NCBI RefSeq assembly: GCF_003573695.1 | Contig: NC_039358.1 | Location: 154,122,920 to 154,186,919, forward strand | Source: Papaver somniferum | Taxonomy: Eukaryota; Streptophyta; Magnoliopsida; Ranunculales; Papaveraceae | Reading direction: 5' to 3' | DNA: 64,000 nt | Translations under genes and position numbers: made by a program | The notes under the pieces: model-generated | What the model was told of the DNA's origin: nothing | Database searches by the model: none | Seen by the model: the letters and a program-made list of their open reading frames with translations, nothing else | Part shown: positions 1 to 9,677 of the stretch, piece after piece | Layout of the letters: every line of letters begins with the position of its first letter | How positions within the stretch are numbered: the stretch's first letter is position 1

Positions 1-1101
1 GGGATATATTAAGGGTTGATTCATTAACTCACGATCCATTTATCATGGGTTTCTTTAAAATCTTTCGAAATCAGTTTTCAGTCACGAAAACTCATCTAAT
101 GTATCTACATTTTGATCATTATCCAGGATCTCCAAGATCTTAAAATTCGCTGCTTGCTCTGATTTTATGAGCCAATATTCCTTAAATAAAAGATGTATGT
201 ATCACGTCTCAACTCTTTCCATATTTTCTGAGAAATATTCATCCGATTCCGAAATATCATTCCATTTTCGAGAATATCTCATTTCTTATGAAAATATTCA
301 CCAATATCGTTTGGGATATATTTATCACAATTTAGAATCCATTAATCACTATATAGATCTAACACCAAGATCGATATCGCTATCGTCTGGTCGATGATAT
401 AATATATCTCTTTTAGATCTTTATCCAAGATCTTATTTTAACATCAACAAAATATCAATCACTGTGTTCATCTTTACACTTTTTCAGAACCAATGATATT
501 CAAATTCCACTGTTGGATATCCCTATGGATACGTTGATTATCTTGTTGTCAAATCAATTAAGTCGCATATTCGGCAATTGATTTTATTTGCAGATCGAAA
601 TCAATTATCTTTCTGTTTCACTGCCGAGACCTTTTTTTTTCTTTTTGGTCTTTTAGAAACTCATTTACTCTCCAGAACTATTGTGCTGGGATGTTTCCAA
701 AATTATTATGCGTCTCCAATCAAGATCGGTTCATCTTAGCTTCCGAATCTTTCCAAATGGGTTGTTTTACCATTTTTTGTTCACTTTATAGGAGTCTCTT
801 CGAAGTCCATTAATGTTTCTCAACATGGACTCAACATGAATTTCTCGTATGGTTAGTAATTAACAATCAAGTCCATTGGCCAATTAAGCCAATTCTCCGT
901 AAAAGACCTACATATATACTCTGCAATTATCATTTTGTTGCTTCTGCTATCGCGGCTTTTCTTTATTCAACTATCGTGGTCTGTCATCGAAGATCAAATA
1001 CCATGGTCAACAATCAAAGTTCAAGCTACAAGACATTTTATTGAGATGGTTCAAGCTAAACACTTCAAAACATTTCCGTGTTTAACTTGAGGGGGGGGGG
1101 G
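1..1101 (+). other. Non-coding 3' internal part of an LTR element
   Basis: AT-rich sequence with many stops in all frames and no recognisable gag or pol motif. It ends in a purine tract (CTTGA followed by 11 G) directly before the TG of the LTR at 1102, which is how a polypurine tract sits before a Copia 3' LTR. I infer that this is the 3' internal region of an LTR element whose 5' end lies left of the window. The lack of coding motifs suggests a non-autonomous (LARD-like) or badly decayed element. Confidence 0.5.
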
Positions 1102-1562
1102 TGTTGAAATATATTCCCCATATACAAGAAATCAAGGTAACCGTACGTGAAGAGAAGATACCGAGGTGTCCGTGCAATGTCCATGAAGAGAAGATATTAG
1201 AAGATAATTACAGATTACAAGATCAAAATTATTAAATGTAATCTTTATATTTTCCTAAATATTTACCTAGTCAAGATATTTTAGTTAAGGTATTATCTTC
1301 TTAGGTTTAGTCATATCACACTATAAATAAGAGCGTGAATGTAAATGTAAAGTTATCCCAGAATTATCAAACTCTAAAGATCAATCAAATTCACCCTTCG
1401 GGGTTCTATCAGTGGACGTAGGCGTTAGTGCCGAACCACTTTAAATATTGTCTTCTTTGATTTCTGTTTTTCAATCTATGAACCCTCGATACCCATAATT
1501 TATTACAGCCGTGTACAACTGCCGCCAAATTATACCCGTGTTCGAGTTTCGATACTTCAACA
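1102..1562 (+). mobile_element. 3' LTR of a Copia-type element (461 bp)
   Basis: The segment begins TGTTGAAATA and ends ACTTCAACA, so it has the TG...CA ends and a 7-bp terminal inverted repeat (TGTTGAA/TTCAACA). A purine tract with 11 G lies immediately upstream and a TATA box (TATAAATA) at 1322. The last ~140 bp include the usual GC-richer leader-like stretch. No primer-binding site follows, as expected for a 3' LTR. The 5' LTR is outside the window, so the target duplication cannot be tested. Confidence 0.75.
1322..1329 (+). promoter_or_regulatory. TATA box of the LTR
   Basis: TATAAATA lies 220 bp into the LTR with a less AT-rich stretch downstream, the usual place for the U3/R promoter. 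Confidence 0.5.
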
Positions 1563-2040
1563 AATTTATATTGTCAGTGGTACACAAGCTTAATATGGGA
1601 TATGGATTCACTTTTTTTCATTTTCGTCTTAGCAGATCACCGCTCATTTTCATGCATTTAGTTTATTAAGATGCACAAAACGTTAAGCAAATGTCGGATA
1701 AAAACGTTAAAAGCTCGTGAAAAATGTCTGGTTTTCTCGTAGCAAAAAGAGAAAACAAAGGCACCGACATATCTTGCGGTTCCTACTTCCAATTTCTACT
1801 TGTAAGCAAGCGTGTGAAATTTTCATTACTGAAAACATGATTCCTACTCCAACTAAAAGCTCGAGTAAGTTCCTACTCCAACTAAAGCCTGGAAAGAGGT
1901 TATAAAGTTTAACGTATGAACATATCAAGTAACTTCTACTCCGTTTACTTTACAGTGACCAAGTAGTTAGGTTTTTCAGGCCACGTGCAGTAAAAAGGTG
2001 AAAATGTTGGAGTCCGAAGTTTGGACTCAGTCTCACAAAT
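1563..2040. other. Unassigned AT-rich spacer
   Basis: No convincing gene or terminal repeat. Short open frames on both strands between 1707 and 1928 overlap each other and carry no motif. Confidence 0.4.
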
Positions 2041-2360
2041 TAAACGCAAATTGGTTATAAAGACCAAAATCAACGATTCCTATGTGAAAAAGACATGTAA
2101 AATTTGATACTGTTTAAATGGACGAGAATGTAAAAATAACCAGGATGTAAACAGTTTCATCTTACCCATTTTCAGATATATTTTCTTATTTCTTAATTTA
2201 CATCAGGATGCATCCAGTTTCATCGTCGCTCATTTTTATGTTTAAGCCAGGATGAATCCAATTTCATTCTTCCTATTTTTTTGGTGTCCATTTCATCCAT
2301 ATTAATTTTTACTCGTCCACTAGAACCATGTTTTAAAAATATTTGGACAAATGATCTATT
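2041..2360 (+). repeat. Dispersed ~300-bp repeat, copy A
   Basis: This segment matches 22231-22525 in reverse orientation over nearly its full length. It contains three spaced motifs of the form AGGATGNANNCAGTTTCAT, differing at the variable bases, and a conserved end segment ACTCGTCCA. In the other copy the outer edges carry GGTCAATT and its complement AATTGACC, so it may be a short terminal-inverted-repeat element. No coding capacity. Exact ends are uncertain because this copy's edges are eroded. Confidence 0.6.
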
Positions 2361-3256
2361 TTCCGCAAATTAAACCACTATAAGTTGAATTCGAGTGTAA
2401 GAGTGTCAATTCGACTTTACTCATAGCATCATAGTGTATCTACTACGACTACGTAGACCGGAATGTTTCGTCAGCAGTGCTATTTTTTTTTTGTGGTTAT
2501 TTAGTTATTTCGGTGGTTATCATCGCATCTGGTGAAAAGGGTTAAAGAGAGTGCACTCATCTCCCATTTGAAGGTGGTGAATACTGTACTGGTGATAAAA
2601 AAAAGATTCCTTTTGTTTTAACCCGTTCACACCTGCTTTTGATTATTGATTAGATACCATTTCCATCTCCTTTCACACTACTACTTCCTACAACTTGCTT
2701 TTTATATTATAGGCTAGCTATTTGAGTTTGGCTTAGCCAATAAACTCTACTTATATTTGACTCGGCTAATTCCCAACTGAAGTTTGTACTTTGTAGTAGT
2801 CTGTAATAGTATACCTCCTCTCTTTGGCGTCAGCTCAGTACCTCCGTTTCAAAGCGACGACAAATTTTATGGTCCAAATCTGGGATAATAAATCCCGACT
2901 TTTGATCACTCGTCTCTTTAACCCACTACCTATCGCAATGCTAGAATCATTCTCATCTCCACCATTGAGATTGTGGCACGTTTTGTCCCAAATCTGGACC
3001 ATCCCCGGCTTCCCCAGTTGTAAGAGGGTTGTAGTTAGGGTCTATTCATTGAGCTAGTAGCATTGTTTGTGCTCTTGTTTTTGATGGTTTCGTCTATAAA
3101 TTTTTTAATTCATGTACTTTACTTTTTATCTATAAATTTTTTTAATTCTGTGGATAAAAAAAATGTAAAAGGAGAAATAAAGAAAGTAAATAAAAATTTA
3201 TGGGAAAACAGAATCTTGGAGTAAGATAAAGTATGAATTGTCGGGTTTTTTATCCA
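2361..3256. other. Unassigned spacer
   Basis: No supported gene. Contains a short duplication of TCTATAAATTTTTTAATT near 3092 and 3130, and an imperfect inverted pair around TGGTCCAAATCTGGGA (2870) and TCCCAAATCTGGACCA (2987). The open frame near 2824-3057 has no recognisable motif. Confidence 0.4.
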
Positions 3257-3259
3257 TTA

Positions 3260-3690
3260 GAGCAACTCCAATGGTCCATGTCTAATCTGATTGTTTGGCA
3301 GGTCAGGTGGATGGACAAAGTTAATTTTATATAGTGAATAAGTGGATTTTCGAGACAACCAATTCGACTGTTGCAGTGTGAAGGACCGACTCAATCTGTC
3401 TCGAGTCTTCTCTGAAACTGAACCGAGCGTCGGCTCAAACTGGCTCGACAACAGTAAAATGCAAACAACAAACAACAAACAAAAAATATGGCCACATTTT
3501 CCTGCCCCTATAAATTCAACTCAACTTCAATCTTCTCTACTCATAACAATTTATTCTTCTCTACACATTTTCAAAGAATTTTTTTTTCTTCTCTACATAA
3601 TTTCGGCGCAAATCTTCTCTACATTTATTCAACACGAATTCAATCTTCTCTACATATTTCAAACACAAATTCAACACGCATTTAATTACC
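3260..3690 (+). mobile_element. Possible PIF/Harbinger-like left end plus 5' leader
   Basis: TTA at 3257-3259 is followed by GAGCAACTCCAATGG. That is the kind of end seen in PIF/Harbinger-type elements (TTA target, GAGC... terminus). No matching right end was found by eye, so the extent is open. 3520-3680 is a pyrimidine-rich leader of repeated CTTCTCTAC / TTCAACACGAATTC-like units, ending at the ATG of the plant-mobile-domain gene. This may be the promoter end of a transposon that carries that gene. Confidence 0.35.
3509..3515 (+). promoter_or_regulatory. TATA box upstream of the mobile-domain gene
   Basis: TATAAAT lies about 180 bp before the ATG at 3691, in front of a C/T-rich leader typical of plant 5' untranslated regions. 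Confidence 0.4.
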
Positions 3691-4677
3691 ATGCCTCCTC
3701 GATCTCAAGATATTAGTCGATAAATAAATAGAAAACCACCTAAAAATAAACATAGTCAAGTTCTACCGAGGAGCCAAGAAGATTCGGATGAAGATAACAA
3801 TGCTCGGCTATTGTCATGTCCGGAATTAACAACTAGTGAAGGTCATCTGTCCACAAAAACAAAGCATGATAGTTCTCTACAAAAATAAAGAGGTGGTTGG
3901 TACGAAATTCAAAAAGTTTATGAAAAGCTTCCTCATGGTGTTAATACTATTGTTGATCGATTTCCTTTGATTACTTCGTATCATATACGAGCGCCTAAAA
4001 ATTCGCCCAAACTGGTGGGTATATTAATGGAGCGTTGGTGGTATCCACACACACGTTTCATTTTCATAACTTTGAAATAGGTATGCCATATATTTTGATT
4101 TATATTTTTTATGCAATCAATATGAGAAATACAAATGAATTGAAAATTTTGAACTTTTTAAAGGCATAACACCATTAGATTTGTATTTCTTATTTGGGAT
4201 ACCTGCTGGGGTGGGAGATGATGTTTCATTTGACCAACAAAGTTGGTTGGCAGAAAAGCGATATAGAGATGCGCTTCTGTTGTATTTTTAGGTAACAACA
4301 CAAAATCATATAGCTTTAAGAAGTAGTGGAATTCCTGATTCCGGTTTTAAGTATATTAAACAAATTGCATGGTGGTAACGATCCTAATTCGGCGGCGTAT
4401 GAACCTGCTTAAGATACATAAATTGCTAAGGTATTTTTTTTTATGGATACTTGGTTCATGTTTTTCCCCAATTCAAACTCAAGTGGGATGAATAGAGGCG
4501 TTGCAAGATATGGAAAAGGATGCCAGTTATGATTGGGGGTCCGTTATATTAGCCGAATTGTACATTTGTCTCGATATCTCCTATTGTGGGGTGTCAAACA
4601 TCGAAGGTCTATGGGGCATCCTTGAGATAAATACGATAATACATTCCTTTGGCTTTAAATCAGTGTACATATCTAGC

Positions 4678-6063
4678 TTTTTTTTTCCTAAGTCAAAAAG
4701 TTTATTAAGCAAAAAACGTAATTACAAGAATTACAAGCATGAGGCACATGGCCTCCTCACCTCCATAAACCAAAGGGGTTAAAAAAATAACCAAAGTAAA
4801 AGTCACAAAATTCTAGAAACTTTTAACTGAAAAAATAATCAAAGAGGAAAGAAGTAAAAAAATACTAGAAGCCTAATTTGCTTCACTCTTTTAAGCGCCA
4901 AAGAAATCCAGCAAACCTACTCTCAACAAAGAGATTAAGTGTTTCCACCTCCTTTATTTTTCTTCTTTGGAGTCTTCATTCTTTGTATTTCCTTGATATA
5001 CTCCTTTCGAAAAGTTAAATCATGCAAAAACTTTTGTTGATTATCAAGTTTTTTAATTGAACAAAAAACTTTATTTTCCACTTTTGTTAACTGAATATTC
5101 TTGGGTGTGGATTTTTGCTACCAGAACTGGAATCCGAGCAAACATCAGTTTCTTTGTAAACAACTTCCGTGTCTTCCTTGGACTCTGTTAAAGAAACCAC
5201 ATCCTGTAAAACTCTAAATTTATTCGGAGATAACACTCCAAAATATGAAGCCAGATCTCTCTCCAAATCCTCACGCGCCTTCAGCAATCTTGCTAATTCT
5301 TCTTCCCTTTTTTTAAGCTCCATAGCAGTATGCTCGTCAACGCTCAACCCAACAGTCTCATCTACTAAAGATGTATTAGATACACCCCCATGCTGACCAT
5401 GCACATCATTAGATAGTGCATCATCTTGTTCAACTTGCGCCTTACCTTGTGTAATCTTACCAGTATTTGTAATTTGTTGTTTACCAATGTGTTGAACGTC
5501 ATCTGTATTTACAACTTCAGGAACAAAACGAATGACTGGAGCATTCTTTCCTTTTTTTCTTACGTCCAGCTTCTTGCCATTCATTGTCAACATTAGAAAC
5601 CTTACGACCCCCAATATCAGCTTCATTCACTTGCGTTTTATGACCTTGAGCTGCACTCTGAACTTGAACGTCGTTAGCATTGTTCTTTGGTTTCTTTCGG
5701 CATTCTGAATCAGAATGACCAATAAGCTTACACTTGGAACAAAATTTAGGCTTTTTTGGATCTCAAAATTCTGCCAGAAATCCAAACCACCCACTGTTAT
5801 GTGAATTGCATCTGTGCTGAGCTCAGCAAAATTTATATCAATAAGGACTGAAGCGAAATGCCCATACTCATGATCAAGAGTACGTTTATCTACCACAATG
5901 GGTTTTCCAAGGGTTTTACCTATAGCGAGCAATGATTTTTCAATCCAAAATTCCATAGGCAAGCCAGGAAACTTGACCCAAACAATAGAATGGGAAGTCT
6001 TATGCTTATCCGCATCAAACCCTGGAAACCATTCCATGAGGTTGAGTTTTTGTTGACCTAATT
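4678..6063 (-). mobile_element. 5'-truncated LINE, ORF1 part only, 12-bp TSD
   Basis: The target duplication TACATATCTAGC flanks it at 4666-4677 and 6064-6075. Its 3' end on the minus strand is an A-run (T-run at 4678-4687 on +), so it is a retroposed copy read on the minus strand and cut at its 5' end. It contains a decayed LINE ORF1 (5087-6037) followed by ~400 bp of 3' untranslated sequence. No endonuclease or reverse transcriptase ORF2 lies between ORF1 and the tail, although plant L1 elements normally have one. It is therefore internally deleted or belongs to an ORF1-only, non-autonomous lineage. It landed in an intron of the plant-mobile-domain gene. Confidence 0.85.
5087..6037 (-). pseudogene. 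LINE ORF1 (DUF4283-type RNA-binding protein with CCHC knuckle)
   Basis: The N-terminal visible part (MEWFPGFDADKHKTSHSIVW, then VKFPGLPMEFW and DKRTLDHEYGHFASVLIDIN) is the DUF4283-like domain of plant LINE ORF1. It is followed by a CCHC zinc knuckle, FCSKCKLIGHSDSEC, readable only after a frameshift in the A-run at about 5753-5758. A second shift in the A-run near 5553-5560 restores the frame. After that come a polar linker and a Lys/Glu-rich probable coiled coil (TAMELKKREEELARLL). In the uncorrected frame a TGA lies at 5627-5629. The protein would bind element RNA. The missing beginning agrees with 5' truncation on insertion. Confidence 0.75.
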
Positions 6064-6249
6064 TACATATCTAGCAAGTTAGACTAAATATAGTTTACTT
6101 TCCTTTATATGTTTTTTACTCCAGCTTTGGTGGTATGCATATTTCAACATCGGTGCACCAAGACTTTATGACTACACGAAGGTGATAATGGGGTGCAAAA
6201 ACAAAAAAAATATGGGAGGAATAACATTCATGTGTGGAGATACCAAATG

Positions 6250-7031
6250 TCGATTAGGAACAACTCTCCACGGAACAAGATCGGTTGAAATGCAGCATTG
6301 ATCCTACAGGGAAATTCTCCGTTAAATCCTCTTACGCAAAATTGGTAAAGGAGCAAGATCATCCTATCCTAAACCTCAGTATTTGGTCTTGATCTTGGCC
6401 TCACAGAGTCGGATTTTTTCTATAGCTTGTTCACCACAAAAAAACTGGTCACTATGGACATTCTGTACAGAAAAGGAAAGCTCATCGTGAATGGATGTTT
6501 ACTTTGTTGCAAGTCAGGTGAATCTGTCACCCATCTTTTGTTCCATTGCACCTTTACCTCTCAGGTATGGAGTTATTTCAAAACTGCGATAGGCTCTCAC
6601 TGGCCAATGCCGATATTATTATAAAGAGTTGGAAGTGCAATATAATTCACCCGATCAGTAAGAAGCTCCCTGGCCTTTGATTCCAGCTGCCATTTGTTGG
6701 TCGACATGGAAATCTAGGAATGCTTTAATCTTTGAGGATAAGAGACAGTCACAGTTGATTCAATCATAAAAAAAGGGTTAAACTCCAGGTGTTTTATTGG
6801 TGCATAAACTCAATTGAATTAGGAGGTGCCTCCTTAGATTACGTCCTAGCTAATTGGGACTCTTTTTCTCTTAACCTAGTGTTTTTAGTGTTAAGTCTTT
6901 TTTGTTATTTCTTTTTAGCCTGCTCTCTTTGAGTGGCTTTTTATGGCTCTGTTTGTTCTTATGAGCTTGTCTTTAGCTTACCTCTGGTAGGCATTTTATA
7001 AAATTTTACCTTTGTTGATCGGACAAAAATA
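6250..7031 (+). pseudogene. LINE 3' fragment: zinc-binding RVT domain and 3' UTR
   Basis: Translation from about 6290 gives DPTGKFSVKSSYAKLVKEQD, then TMDILYRKGKLIVNGCLLCC and SGESVTHLLFHCTFTSQVW. This is the zinc-binding domain (zf-RVT type) found at the C-terminus of plant LINE reverse transcriptases: two close cysteines, then H-x(3-4)-H/C. In-frame stops lie around 6390 and 6625. Downstream text (INSIELGGASLDYVLANWDS) still resembles the region after zf-RVT. An AT-rich 3' UTR ends in AAAAATAAAAC near 7030. It is a 5'-truncated plus-strand copy, opposite in direction to the LINE at 4678-6063. Confidence 0.75.
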
Positions 7032-7049
7032 AAACAAACCATGTTGTAG

Positions 7050-7344
7050 AAATATGGGGTATCCGACTGTGTCATGAAGTGTAGGTTTGTTGTTGCCTAT
7101 ACAACTGGGGCATTCTTTTCTATAGATTGGGAGTGATTCTACTTATGTCATTCATCTGTGTAGGAAACTTGGTAGGATTTCTTGGTATTTGAAGAACTTG
7201 GTGGCTGACATACACTTCTTGACACAGTTTTTTGATAAAATATCTTTACTCATCGTTATAAAGAGGTCAAGTGTGTGGCTGATATTTTGGCCAAACATGT
7301 TGCTGCATCTGTTGTAAAAAAAGTTTGGCCAATTTCTAGATTCG
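7050..7344 (+). pseudogene. RNase H (RVT_3-type) fragment of a LINE
   Basis: Across frame changes the translation reads DSTYVIHLCRKLGRISWYLK, NLVADIHFLTQFFDKIS, and KCVADILAKHVAASVV. The last matches the conserved end of plant RNase H-like RVT_3 domains (N/K-x-VADxLAKxA). The active-site Asp before STYV is still visible. The reading frame is broken near 7240, and stops follow at the end. It is a different element piece from the zf-RVT fragment just upstream. Confidence 0.65.
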
Positions 7345-7433
7345 GCTTCTCGGCTTCACGATTCCAATACATATAATTCCTAAGCTATTGTGTCTAAAAC
7401 TGTCACGGTGACATTTTGTTAGGTCATGCACAC

Positions 7434-7575
7434 GGATGGACTCACGAAGTATAAATTTTTTTTTAAGGCCCGGACTAGAAGCTTGGTCGAGCAAAAAAAT
7501 AAAAAAATTTAGGCTTGTGGACTAGCAAGATCACCCGGGCTTTAGCCCCTTTAGCCCAGGGGTAGGTCCGTCCCT
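7434..7575. mobile_element. 142-bp insertion with 12-bp target duplication
   Basis: GGTCATGCACAC occurs at 7422-7433 and 7576-7587. The right edge reads TAGGTCCGTCCCTG and the left edge GGATGGACTC, a weak inverted match (GGACGGACC against GGATGGACT). The interior is two A/T runs plus CCCGGGCTTTAGCCCC. No coding capacity. The long duplication favours a retroposed piece (SINE or LINE scrap), but the CCCTG edge recalls hAT elements, so I leave the class open. Confidence 0.5.
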
Positions 7576-7779
7576 GGTCATGCACACCAAACCATAGACC
7601 CCAATATAATCCGTAGAGATCCTTGGCAGTGGTTAAACAGTCACTTGAACTTGGCAGACATTGATTGAGATTGACAGCCGACCGGCTCGATTTGTTATTT
7701 AAGTTTTAAAATAAGGAATGATTATTCACCGATCTTGTTTATCAAATCCCATGAGCCATATTGTACGGATAAGCGATCA

Positions 7780-7824
7780 ATTACTCATGTTTAATATAAG
7801 TTCTTTCCTTGGTTAAAAAGAAAA
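7780..7824 (+). mobile_element. 45-bp retroposon stub with 20-bp target duplication
   Basis: The 20-bp string ATTGTACGGATAAGCGATCA is present at 7760-7779 and again at 7825-7844. The 45 bp between end in an A-rich tail (AAAAAGAAAA). This is what an extremely 5'-truncated LINE or SINE insertion by target-primed reverse transcription looks like. Confidence 0.6.
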
Positions 7825-7981
7825 ATTGTACGGATAAGCGATCACGAGTCTCCTTTGTTTGCGGCCACGGAACGCACCCTACATCGATCGACGTCCTAAA
7901 ACCAGATCCTTTGACATCGTAAGTTAGACCGACATATTAATATTTCCATACGTATGAGAATCATGTGATTAATAAATTATA

Positions 7982-8291
7982 CTCCCTCCGTTACTTTTTA
8001 ATAGGTCAGTTTTTTTTTTGAGAAAATTAAGGAAATTAAGAGAACTAATTATTGAAAATGGTCCTCTAGACACTTGTCAATAAAAGAAGTGAAGTGAAAT
8101 GGTCTCCATGACACTTGTCAGCCAAAGAAATAAGTGAAATGGTCCACATAACACTTGTCATCAAAAGAAGTTAAAAGAAAAGTGGTCTTAGAAAATTAAA
8201 GTAACATTTGACTTTCCCAATTAGAAAACTGATCTATTTTTTTGAAATATTTATTTATAAAAACTGGCCTATTAAAAAATAACGGAAGGAG
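7982..8291. mobile_element. Stowaway-type (Tc1/mariner) MITE, 310 bp
   Basis: The termini CTCCCTCCGTTACTTTTTAA and its approximate complement ...AAAAAATAACGGAAGGAG are the classic Stowaway inverted repeats. TA target duplications lie at 7980-7981 and 8292-8293. The interior has three ~55-bp repeats around AAATGGTC...ACACTTGTCA. Non-coding; it sits ~310 bp upstream of the TATA box of the host gene at 8747. Confidence 0.9.
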
Positions 8292-8602
8292 TAACAAATC
8301 AACGATGTATCGTTATACCACAACAAGTTGATATTAAAAAACTGAATAACGACAACACGTAATGGAGGGACAATGTAGCCGACTTAGCTAGCCGGGGGAC
8401 CGTCCCAATTCCTTAGCCATGAAGCCATTCTCATCAGTAGCTATCCCGTGGCTTTAGCTGTAGTTAGTCAAGGCACCAACTACAGCAACCATTACAAAAA
8501 GCAAAGAATCAATCCAGGTAACATGACATGTCATCTGACTAAGCAATTTGGATTGTTCAGTTGAATCTTTCCTCTATCCATCTCTCCCCTTTTGTTGTTA
8601 TC

Positions 8603-8610
8603 TATATATA
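8603..8610 (+). promoter_or_regulatory. TATA box of the 8747 gene
   Basis: TATATATA lies 137 bp before the ATG at 8747. The intervening leader is A-rich (CATCAAAACACAACTAAAT...), as in many plant mRNAs. Confidence 0.6.
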
Positions 8611-8746
8611 GAGAACGCTTCCCTTTAAAATCTTAATCTCTTCTTCATCAAAACACAACTAAATAAAATAGCAGGGAAACGAACAAGCTAGCAAGAAAGC
8701 AACTTCTTTTTAAGAACGGAAGCAACTCTGATCCAGCAAATTGAAG

Positions 8747-9106
8747 ATGGGTAATTGTTGTAAACGTGAATCATCTATGTCATGGGGTGGTGATGATTGG
8801 GATTGTTTTGAATCGGAAAGTGCGAAAGAAACACACCGGTGCAGTGGAAAAACGAACCAGAAGGCAGATACTAAGAAAGAAGACAAGAATTTGTTTACGT
8901 GCGAGACCAGTAAGTGTCATAAGAATGTTATGAGTCCATCTACAGAAGTTAAGATTAGGATTACAAAGAAAGAATTGGAAGAATTGCTTGGGAAAATTGA
9001 TGTACAAGGCTTATCTATGGAGCAAATTCTTACTCAATTAATCAAAACTCATGAAGATCATCAGTCTTGGAGACCGGCTTTATCGAGTATCCCTGAAGTG
9101 AATTAA
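8747..9106 (+). CDS. Small N-myristoylation-type plant protein, 119 aa, intact
   Basis: The ATG at 8747 gives MGNCCKRESSMSWGGDDWDC, whose Gly2 followed by Cys residues is a typical N-myristoylation plus palmitoylation start, so plasma-membrane anchoring is likely. The middle is polar and lysine-rich. The C-terminal half carries VKIRITKKELEELLGKIDVQ, then GLSMEQILTQLI and SWRPALSSIPEVN. I recognise this pattern from a family of uncharacterised small plant proteins with N-terminal MGNC and a conserved KITKKxLEELL...SWRPxLxSIPE end. Length agrees with that family. It is a single exon with a TATA box 137 bp upstream and AATAAA 140 bp after the stop. No function is assigned. It is the only ordinary host gene in the window that looks intact. 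Confidence 0.85.
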   Translation: MGNCCKRESSMSWGGDDWDCFESESAKETHRCSGKTNQKADTKKEDKNLFTCETSKCHKNVMSPSTEVKIRITKKELEELLGKIDVQGLSMEQILTQLIKTHEDHQSWRPALSSIPEVN

Positions 9107-9248
9107 TTGATAGGTCATCTTCATCGTCTATCATGACATATATGCACAGTTCTTTAATGTCGTTGGAGTTGATGAGGATAGGAAAAACAAATACGTTGTA
9201 GTGTTCTGTTCTAGTTGTACATAAAAATCATGATTAGAGGTTTTGCCA

Positions 9249-9272
9249 AATAAAAAAAAAAAAAAAAAAAAA
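9249..9272 (+). terminator. Polyadenylation signal followed by genomic A21 tract
   Basis: AATAAA at 9249-9254 merges into a run of 21 A (9252-9272), 140-165 bp after the stop of the 8747 gene. It probably serves as its poly(A) signal. The genomic A-run itself is unusual for a host gene. Confidence 0.45.
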
Positions 9273-9552
9273 CAGCAGCAAAGTTTTGTTAGAACTTGTT
9301 CTATGATTAACTGCAGTTAAATCCTTTACCACCTTATATTTACAGCATTGTTCTTATTTGAGCTTTTAGGGAATGAAGAAACACTTTATTCTTAAATTGA
9401 ATTCCCTATTGTAAATCTTATACACATCAAGGTTTAAGTTTAGAACTAATTTCGTGTTTGTTGTTGGGCAGTGTTGTATTTTACAAAACAAAACAGATTA
9501 GAGCAATACAAGATAGAAAAAAGAAACTTTTTTTTTTGCTAATCGGTATTTG

Positions 9553-9677
9553 GACATTTTTTAGGGTTATTTTGTTTTTGGTACTCATATTTTGTCTAAT
9601 TTTTGAGTTTGGTCTAACATTTGTCCAGCTTGGTGTTTGGTTCTTGAAATTGACGTCGACCCGCGTTGACTGTTATG
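9553..9677 (+). repeat. Left terminal inverted repeat of the composite element
   Basis: Matches the reverse complement of 14119-14240. Shared landmarks in order are GGTACT, TTGTCTAA, TTTGGTCTAACATTTGTCCA, GGTGTTTGGT, ACGT and CGTTGACTGTT. Confidence 0.65.

Larger units (their letters stand above)
3691..6192 (+). pseudogene. Plant mobile domain (PMD/MAIN-like) transposon gene, broken
   Basis: The translation carries the plant-mobile-domain signature found in MAIN-like proteins and in transposons. Exon 1 (3691-4080) has KLVGILMERWW, and in a second frame HTFHFHNFEI. Exon 2 (from 4164) has GITPLDLYFLFGIPAGVGDD. Exon 3 (about 4490-4640) has YDWGSVILAELYICLD. Exon 4 (about 6125-6180) has WWYAYFNIGAPRLYDY. 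The first intron has clean borders (GT at 4081, AG at 4162-4163). Exon 1 contains two in-frame TAA codons, and a CA-repeat slip near 4050 shifts the frame. Exon 2 has another stop near 4290. The intron before exon 4 holds a 1.4-kb LINE insertion. The family match is strong from motif order; the gene is certainly non-functional. Any sequence beyond exon 4 is lost to another LINE. Confidence 0.75.

Noticed and set aside
167..397. 76-codon frame near the left edge
   Set aside because: Tyr/Ser/Ile-rich text without motif in an AT-rich LTR-element interior.
2824..3716. Frames at 2824-3057, 3257-3478 and 3342-3716
   Set aside because: No recognisable motif; the last covers the leader repeats before the mobile-domain gene and not a protein.
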